The notes below the pieces were generated by a model. The model did not search any database. It worked only from the letters and a program-made list of their open reading frames with translations, and was not told the origin of the DNA. Below are positions 59,257-64,000 of a stretch of 64,000 nt of DNA, piece by piece (position 1 is the first letter of the stretch; each line of letters begins with the position of its first letter). The position numbers and the translations under genes were made by a program. The DNA is from Phytomonospora sp040655735 (lineage in GTDB: Bacteria; Actinomycetota; Actinomycetes; Mycobacteriales; Micromonosporaceae): assembly GCF_040655735.1 (NCBI RefSeq), contig NZ_JBFAKK010000005.1, forward strand, positions 1 to 64,000. The letters are read 5' to 3'.

Positions 59257-60045
59257 TCAGCCCGGCTTGACCGCCAGGGTCGCGAAGTAGCCCGACATGT
59301 ATTCGGCGGATGCGTCGCAGTGGTGGGGCGCTTCGGCGAAGCCGGTGACGGCGAACCCGGCGGCGAGCTGGCCGCCGATCTGGTCGGTGAGGGTGTGACC
59401 GTATTCGAGAGCGGCGTCCGCGCCGAACTTCGCGGCGCGTTCCTCGGCGGAGTAGTGGGTGATGTCGCTGTAGGGCAGCTTGTGGACGACGACCAGCTCG
59501 CCGCGCTCGTCGAGGGCCTCGTGGTCGAACAGGTACGAGTCGGGGTTGAGGAAGCCCGCGAGGAGGGTTCCGCCCGGGCGCAGGACGCGGAAGCACTCGT
59601 TCCACACCGGTGCCAGGTCCGGTACGAACAGGTTCGAGACCGGGTGGAACACGACGTCGAAGGCCGCGTCGCCGAAGGCGCCGAGGTCGCGCATGTCGCC
59701 CAGGACGGTGCGCAGATCGAGTCCGTCGCGCGATGCCACCAGTCGGTCCTGGCCGAGCTGGCGGGGCGAGTTGTCGAACACGGTGACCCGCGCTCCCGCG
59801 GCCGCGAGGATCGGGCCCTGCTGCCCGCCACCGGAGGCCAGGCACAGCACGTCCTTGCCGGTCAGGTCCGCCGGCAGCCAGGAGCGGTCGACCGGTTCGT
59901 GCCCGATGAGAACGATCGACCAGTCGCCCGTGCGGGCGCGTTCGATCTGCTCGGCGCTCACCGGTCTCGACCACTCGTTGCCGTCCAGGACGTACTTGTC
60001 CCAGGCCGCTCGATTATGTGCGGCGGGATCGACGATGTCCGGCAT
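59257..60045 (-). CDS. SAM-dependent methyltransferase
   Basis: 262 residues. Motif I VLCLASGGGQQGPILAAAGA (a GGGQQ variant), then VTVFDNSPRQLGQDRLVA, DAAFDVVFHPVSNLFV and LRPGGTLLAGFLNPD. This GGGQQ type is a known bacterial family of uncharacterised methyltransferases. ATG 60045 follows GGGAG. It is unrelated in close sequence to the convergent methyltransferase before it. Confidence 0.85.
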   Translation of the reverse strand: MPDIVDPAAHNRAAWDKYVLDGNEWSRPVSAEQIERARTGDWSIVLIGHEPVDRSWLPADLTGKDVLCLASGGGQQGPILAAAGARVTVFDNSPRQLGQDRLVASRDGLDLRTVLGDMRDLGAFGDAAFDVVFHPVSNLFVPDLAPVWNECFRVLRPGGTLLAGFLNPDSYLFDHEALDERGELVVVHKLPYSDITHYSAEERAAKFGADAALEYGHTLTDQIGGQLAAGFAVTGFAEAPHHCDASAEYMSGYFATLAVKPG

Positions 60046-60289
60046 GTTCGGCTCCCTGCTGCGGCGGATCGGTCGGCACCGGAACCGATGGTTCGGTGCC
60101 GCCACCGCAGCCAACACGAATCCGCGGGCGGGCTCAACGAATTTAGCGGGAGTCGGGATGTCCACCGGCTCGCCGGTGGCGGCGCGGCGAGCGGGTAAGC
60201 GCCGGGCGACGGGTGAGTCGGTGTGGCCGGTGCCCGGCGGACGGCGACGGCGGTGACACCCTGACGGGGGCGTCACCGCCTCGGCGCGG

Positions 60290-60487
60290 TCAGACGCCGC
60301 CGCAGCTTCCGATGGTCACCCACGGTTCGCACGTGAGGTACTCGCCGTCGTAGTCGCGGCAGACGCGACGCTGCTTGCGGACCCCGTCGCAGCGGTACTG
60401 GTAGACCCAGATCGGGTTCGCCTTGGCGATTCCTGACGGGACCAGACGGGCGACGATCCGGTCGCCGAGCCTTCCGAGGGCGCGCAT
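60290..60487 (-). CDS. Four-cysteine mini-protein
   Basis: 65 residues. N-terminal amphipathic basic segment RLGDRIVARLVPSGIAKA, then a core with four cysteines spaced C-x9-C-x9-C-x8-C and three aromatic positions (YQYRCDG, CRDYDGEYLTC, WVTIGSC). There is no classical signal peptide. The ribosome site GAAAGGA before ATG 60487 is strong, and codon use is gene-like. It resembles small actinomycete peptides that begin with an LGDR-LVP segment, of unknown function. A secreted disulfide peptide or RiPP-like precursor is possible. Confidence 0.65.
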   Translation of the reverse strand: MRALGRLGDRIVARLVPSGIAKANPIWVYQYRCDGVRKQRRVCRDYDGEYLTCEPWVTIGSCGGV

Positions 60488-60612
60488 CCTGTTTCCTTTC
60501 GTCGGGGGCGGTGCACACCTTGAATGGGTTCGGGAGCCCAACGCGGCGTGGAATGTGACGGAGAACACATGGAGGTCCTCAACGGGTTCGCGCCCCCGAG
60601 GCGACGGCCAGA

Positions 60613-61104
60613 TCAGTCCGTCACCTCGCGGACGTCCTTTCCGTGCTCGGCGAAGGCCTTGAAGTCCTCCATGTGCTGGCGCGACTGCTTGCGGAAGGCG
60701 CCGGGCATCAGCAGTCCCACCAGCCGCATCATCACACCGCTGAACCGGTACTCGTTCTCGCTCTCCCAGAGCGTCGTCTCCGGGCCGGCTTCGGTCAGCC
60801 GGTCGCGCGTGACGCTCCACATGCCCTCGCCGGCGATCTCGCGGTCGAAGTGAACGACCTGCTCTTTCGGGATCCCGTGCAGGTCGGCCGGTTCCCGGCG
60901 CGTGATGGTCTCGATGCCCTCGAACTCCTGCTGCCCCGTCCGCATCACGACCCGGGACTTGGTGCCGACCTGCCCGTGCACTCCACTCACCGGCTCGTGC
61001 AGGACCATGCCCCGCAGCCACTTCGGGATGTGCGCGGGGTCGGCGAGCAGCTGTGCCACCTTCTCTCGCGGCAGGGCGATCTCGATCGAGACGGTGTACT
61101 TCAT
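60613..61104 (-). CDS. SRPBCC (START/Bet v1-like) protein
   Basis: 163 residues. Polyketide-cyclase/dehydrase-type lipid-binding fold: MKYTVSIEIALPREKVAQLL, AHIPKWLRGMVLHEPVSG, GPETTLWESENEYRFSG and a long C-terminal helix (FRKQSRQHMEDFKAFAEH). It binds a hydrophobic ligand in a cavity; the ligand is unknown. ATG 61104. Confidence 0.85.
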   Translation of the reverse strand: MKYTVSIEIALPREKVAQLLADPAHIPKWLRGMVLHEPVSGVHGQVGTKSRVVMRTGQQEFEGIETITRREPADLHGIPKEQVVHFDREIAGEGMWSVTRDRLTEAGPETTLWESENEYRFSGVMMRLVGLLMPGAFRKQSRQHMEDFKAFAEHGKDVREVTD

Positions 61105-61171
61105 GGCGGAGTGCTCCGGGTTCCCGAGTGGAAGGGCGTGCGCGTGCAGCCTCGCCTCCCATTATTCGGTC

Positions 61172-61183
61172 TTGACAGGTCAA
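61172..61183. promoter_or_regulatory. TTGAC-N2-GTCAA dyad
   Basis: TTGACAGGTCAA, 68 bases upstream of the SRPBCC ATG. It could be an operator or part of a -35 box on either strand. Confidence 0.4.
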
Positions 61184-61328
61184 CGCCGCTTTCGGTCCGC
61201 GTGATCACGGCGGGCCGGCAGAGGCGCGGGCCGGTGCGGAGACAGGCCGGACACCGCTCCCCGATCACACACCGTCACCCTCTCCCGTCGGGAAACCACC
61301 TGAAACCATCACCTATCCCGCCATTACC

Positions 61329-61373
61329 AACGGGTCTCGTAGTTGTTACTGACCCGTTATGTAATCACCCGTT
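61329..61373. promoter_or_regulatory. ACCCGTT repeats upstream of the mce operon
   Basis: AACGGGT (61329-61335) is inverted to ACCCGTT (61352-61358), and ACCCGTT recurs at 61367-61373, 15 bases on. Probably a regulator site for the mce genes. Confidence 0.45.
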
Positions 61374-61457
61374 CCGTCGCCGTATTCACCGTCGTTAATC
61401 TCACACAGCCGGACGTGCCCCCTCGAACCCCTCGTCACGCCCGGCGGGGAGGACGCT

Positions 61458-62288
61458 GTGGGCGTTGCCGTCGAGATCGAAGGCCTCACCAAATCCTTCG
61501 GGAAGCAGACCGTCTGGTCCGACGTGACCTTCGACCTGCCGCCCGGGGAGATCTCGGTGCTGCTCGGGCCCTCGGGCACCGGCAAGTCGGTCTTCCTCAA
61601 GACGCTGGTCGGCCTCTTCAAACCCGACCGGGGCTCGATCCGCATCGACGGGGACGAGATCACGACCCTCCGGGAGCGCGATCTCTACGCGGTCCGCCGT
61701 CGCCTCGGGGTGCTCTTCCAGGACGGCGCGCTGTTCGGGTCGATGAACCTCTACGACAACATCGCCTTCCCGCTGCGGGAGCACACCCGCAAGACCGAGG
61801 CGGAGATCCGCCGGATCGTCGACGACCGCCTCGACCTGGTCGGCATGAAGGGCGACGGCGACAAGTTCCCCGCCGAGATCTCCGGCGGCATGCGCAAGCG
61901 GGCCGGCCTGGCCCGCGCGCTGGTCCTCGACCCCGAGCTGATCCTGTGCGACGAGCCCGACTCCGGCCTGGACCCGGTCCGCACCGCCTTCCTCGGTGAG
62001 CTCATCTCCGAGTTGAACGCGACGACCGGCGCGACCTTCCTGATCGTCACGCACGACATCAACACCGCGCGCACGATCCCCGACCACATCGGGATGCTCT
62101 ACCTGCGCAAGCTGATCGCCTTCGCGCCGCGCGAGGAGATCCTGGCCTCGAACGACCCGGTCCTGCGGCAGTTCCTCAACGCTCGCCGTGAGGGCCCGAT
62201 CGGCATGGCCGAGGAGAAGGACGCCGCCGGCGACGCCGACGGGCTCGGCGTCGACGACTACCGAGGCGAGCACCGGGAGGGGCCGTGA
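61458..62288 (+). CDS. Mce-associated ABC ATPase (MceG/Mkl/MlaF-like)
   Basis: 276 residues. Walker A GPSGTGKSVFLKTLVGLF, Q-loop VLFQDGALFGSMNLYDN, signature ISGGMRKRAGLARAL, Walker B LILCDEPDSGLDPV, H-loop VTHDINTA. The QDGALFGS and SGGMRKR forms are typical of the Mla/Mce ATPases. The acidic C-terminal extension is typical of actinobacterial MceG. GTG 61458 follows GGGGAGGA. Its stop overlaps the YrbE start (GTGA), so in contrast to mycobacteria the ATPase is in the operon. Confidence 0.92.
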   Translation: MGVAVEIEGLTKSFGKQTVWSDVTFDLPPGEISVLLGPSGTGKSVFLKTLVGLFKPDRGSIRIDGDEITTLRERDLYAVRRRLGVLFQDGALFGSMNLYDNIAFPLREHTRKTEAEIRRIVDDRLDLVGMKGDGDKFPAEISGGMRKRAGLARALVLDPELILCDEPDSGLDPVRTAFLGELISELNATTGATFLIVTHDINTARTIPDHIGMLYLRKLIAFAPREEILASNDPVLRQFLNARREGPIGMAEEKDAAGDADGLGVDDYRGEHREGP

Positions 62289-63043
62289 GGGTCTTTCGGG
62301 CGACCGGTGAGTTCGTCGCGTTCTGCCTCGACACGCTTCGCGGGCTGTTCCGGCGGCCGTTCCAGTTCGCCGAGACGATCCAGCAGGCGTGGTTCCTGGT
62401 CAGCGTGTCGATCCTGCCGACGGCGCTGGTCGCGATCCCCTTCGGTGCCGTCGTGGCGCTCCAGCTGGGTTCGCTGACCAAGCAGCTGGGCGCGCAGTCC
62501 TTCGCGGGCGCGGCGAGCGTGATCGCGGTGGTCCGCGAGGCGGGGCCGATCGTGACGGCGCTGCTGATCGCGGGCGCCGGCGGGGCGGCGATGTGCGCCG
62601 ACCTGGGCGCGCGCAAGATCCGCGAGGAGCTCGACGCGATGCGCGTGCTGGGCATCGACCCGATCCAGCGCCTCGTCGTGCCGCGGGTGCTGGCCGGCGC
62701 GGTCGTGGCGGTCCTGCTCAACGGGGTGGTCTCGGCGGTCGGCATCGCCGGCGGTTACGTGTTCACGGTGATGCTCCAGGACGGCACGCCCGGCGCGTAC
62801 CTGGCGAGTTTCGCCGCGCTGGGTCAGGTCGCCGACCTGGTGTCGGCGGAGCTGCGGGCGCTGGTCTTCGGGGTCCTGGCGGCGCTGATCGGCTGCTACC
62901 TGGGCATGTCGGCCAAGGGCGGCCCGAAAGGCGTCGGGCAGGCGGTCAACACCTCGGTCGTGGTCAGTTTCATGCTGCTGTTCGCGGTGAACTTCGTGAT
63001 GGTCGCGATCTACTTCCAGATCGTTCCGCAGAAGGGATCGTGA
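62285..63043 (+). CDS. YrbE/MlaE-family permease A
   Basis: 252 residues, five to six membrane helices. MlaE signature REAGPIVTALLIAGAGGAAMCADLGARKIREE (quoted here in part: AGPIVTALLIAGAGG; CADLGARKIREELDAM), LGIDPIQRLVVPRVLAG and SAKGGPKGVGQAVNTSVV. Paired with permease B as the membrane half of the Mce lipid importer. Overlaps both neighbours by one to four bases. Confidence 0.93.
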   Translation: MRVFRATGEFVAFCLDTLRGLFRRPFQFAETIQQAWFLVSVSILPTALVAIPFGAVVALQLGSLTKQLGAQSFAGAASVIAVVREAGPIVTALLIAGAGGAAMCADLGARKIREELDAMRVLGIDPIQRLVVPRVLAGAVVAVLLNGVVSAVGIAGGYVFTVMLQDGTPGAYLASFAALGQVADLVSAELRALVFGVLAALIGCYLGMSAKGGPKGVGQAVNTSVVVSFMLLFAVNFVMVAIYFQIVPQKGS

Positions 63044-63837
63044 TGACCGTCCTCGACCTGCTGGGCAGGCAGCTGCTGTTCTACATCCGCGCCGGCGCGG
63101 CGACCCCCAGGACGCTGCGGCGCTACAAGCGCGAGGTCTTTCGCATCCTCGCCGAGATCAGCTTCGGCTCGGGCGGGCTGGCGCTGGTGGGCGGGACGGT
63201 CGGCGTGGTGGTCTTCCTGACCTTCTTCACCGGCACCGAGGTGGGTCTGCAGGGCTACCAGGCCCTCGACCAGATCGGGTCGAGCGCGTTCACCGGTTTC
63301 ATCTCGGCGTACTTCAACACCCGTGAGATCGCGCCGCTGGTCGCCGGGATCGCGTTGTCGGCGACGGTGGGCTGCGGCTTCACCGCGCAGCTGGGGGCGA
63401 TGCGCATCAACGAGGAGATCGACGCGCTGGAGGTCATGGGCCTGCCGTCGATGCCGTACCTGGTGACCACGCGCATGATCGCCGGCCTGCTGGCGACGGT
63501 CCCGCTGTACGTGATCGCGCTGCTGTCGTCGTACTTCGCGACCCGCTTCATCGCCACCTGGTACTTCGACCAGCCCACGGGCACCTACGACAACTACTTC
63601 AACCTCTTCCTGGTTCCCGGCGATCTGCTGTGGTCCTTCGGGAAGGTGCTGTTCTTCGCCGTTGTGGTCATCCTCGTGCACTGCTTTTATGGGTATCACG
63701 CCGAAGGCGGCCCGGCCGGCGTCGGCGTGGCGACCGGTCGCGCGGTGCGTACCTCGCTGGTGTCGATCAACGTCGTCAACCTGTTCCTCGGCCTCGCCGT
63801 GTGGGGCGCGACCACCACCGTGCGGATTGTGGGGTAG
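63043..63837 (+). CDS. YrbE/MlaE-family permease B
   Basis: 264 residues. EIAPLVAGIALSATVGCGFT, AQLGAMRINEEIDALEVMGL and GPAGVGVATGRAVRTSLV match the YrbEB group. ATG 63043 shares its A with the preceding stop (TGATG). It forms the heterodimeric permease with gene A. Confidence 0.93.
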   Translation: MTVLDLLGRQLLFYIRAGAATPRTLRRYKREVFRILAEISFGSGGLALVGGTVGVVVFLTFFTGTEVGLQGYQALDQIGSSAFTGFISAYFNTREIAPLVAGIALSATVGCGFTAQLGAMRINEEIDALEVMGLPSMPYLVTTRMIAGLLATVPLYVIALLSSYFATRFIATWYFDQPTGTYDNYFNLFLVPGDLLWSFGKVLFFAVVVILVHCFYGYHAEGGPAGVGVATGRAVRTSLVSINVVNLFLGLAVWGATTTVRIVG

Positions 63838-63839
63838 CC

Positions 63840-64000
63840 ATGACCCTTCGCGTCAAGGAGCGCCTGACGGGGCTGGCGTTCGCCGTCATCCTCGTGGCGC
63901 TGCTGGGTGTGTGCGTCGCGGCCTATATGAAGGTCTTCACGCCGGTCACGTGGGTCTCGCTGGAGACCGACCACACCGGACTCCAGTTCAACGAGGGCGC
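63840..64000 (+). CDS. MCE-family protein, first of the series (partial)
   Basis: 53 codons seen, cut by the window end. One N-terminal membrane helix (LTGLAFAVILVALLGVCVAA) then the start of the MCE domain (VFTPVTWVSLETDHTGLQFN). Mce proteins form a channel or tether that carries lipids or steroids from the envelope to the YrbE permease. ATG 63840, two bases after the previous stop. Confidence 0.88.
   Translation, partial: MTLRVKERLTGLAFAVILVALLGVCVAAYMKVFTPVTWVSLETDHTGLQFNEG

Larger units (their letters stand above)
61105..61457. other. 353-bp promoter gap before the mce locus
   Basis: AT-richer than the surroundings. No gene is seen. It holds a TTGAC dyad (61172-61183) near the SRPBCC side and ACCCGTT repeats (61329-61373) near the mce side. 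Confidence 0.6.

Noticed and set aside
1..64000. CRISPR arrays, prophage, insertion sequences
   Set aside because: No spaced direct-repeat array, no transposase or integrase, and no phage structural genes were found. The holin-like gene alone does not show a prophage.

Overview
The window is a very GC-rich actinomycete chromosome segment. The signs are third-position G/C bias, many GTG starts, a BldC homologue, a futalosine (menaquinone) pathway, a mycothiol-type DinB protein, an mce locus and the secE-nusG-rplKA-rplJL array. The mix of futalosine genes, an AfsR-like STAND regulator, an r1t-type holin and class E-type sortase signals suggests the Streptomyces/Micromonosporales/Glycomycetales range. 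I cannot name a genus.

Layout. 0-8.1 kb: regulators (AraC-GyrI, TetR next to an FAD monooxygenase, a large HTH-STAND-TPR protein), then a Cds1-like PLP enzyme and an Lrp regulator, separated by about 0.9 kb of repeat-rich non-coding DNA at 1.1-2.0 kb. 8.2-14.3 kb: bldC, a phosphotransferase, ubiX and a complete PTS (EIIB, EIIA, HPr and EI on the minus strand, EIIC divergent). 14.3-20 kb: a cell-surface region with a tail-anchored small protein, a 1250-residue zinc-ribbon/Pro-rich repeat protein and a secreted NlpC/P60 hydrolase. 20-29.8 kb: mqnE, a TetR/ABM pair sharing a six-site operator array, assorted small enzymes, and a cyclodeaminase/FchA-FolD fusion. 29.9-32.9 kb: a cobalamin riboswitch and a corrinoid-type ABC importer. 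33-39.7 kb: membrane proteins, mqnA and two proteins with C-terminal sorting-signal architecture. 39.8-43.3 kb: paaABCDE, in which successive genes overlap by 1 or 4 bases. 43.4-49.1 kb: secreted and membrane proteins, PadR and HxlR regulators, a quinone-reductase-like SDR and a PGRP amidase. 49.2-51.8 kb: a NACHT NTPase broken by two frameshifts and a divergent r1t-type holin. 52.4-57.5 kb: tRNA-Trp, secE, nusG, rplK, rplA, an S8 protease, an L10 leader, rplJ and rplL. 57.6-61.1 kb: an SDR, two methyltransferases, a four-cysteine mini-protein and an SRPBCC protein. 61.4-64 kb: the start of an mce locus (ATPase, two YrbE permeases, first Mce protein cut by the window end).

The genes cover sugar phosphotransfer (PTS), menaquinone synthesis (mqnA, mqnE, a UbiX-like protein), aerobic phenylacetyl-CoA epoxidation (paa), one-carbon folate chemistry, cobalamin uptake, lipid import (mce) and core translation/secretion. 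The least conventional items are the FchA-FolD fusion whose FolD half has lost both lysines of the catalytic motif, the zinc-ribbon repeat protein, the six-copy TetR operator, the four-cysteine mini-protein and the NACHT/holin neighbourhood.
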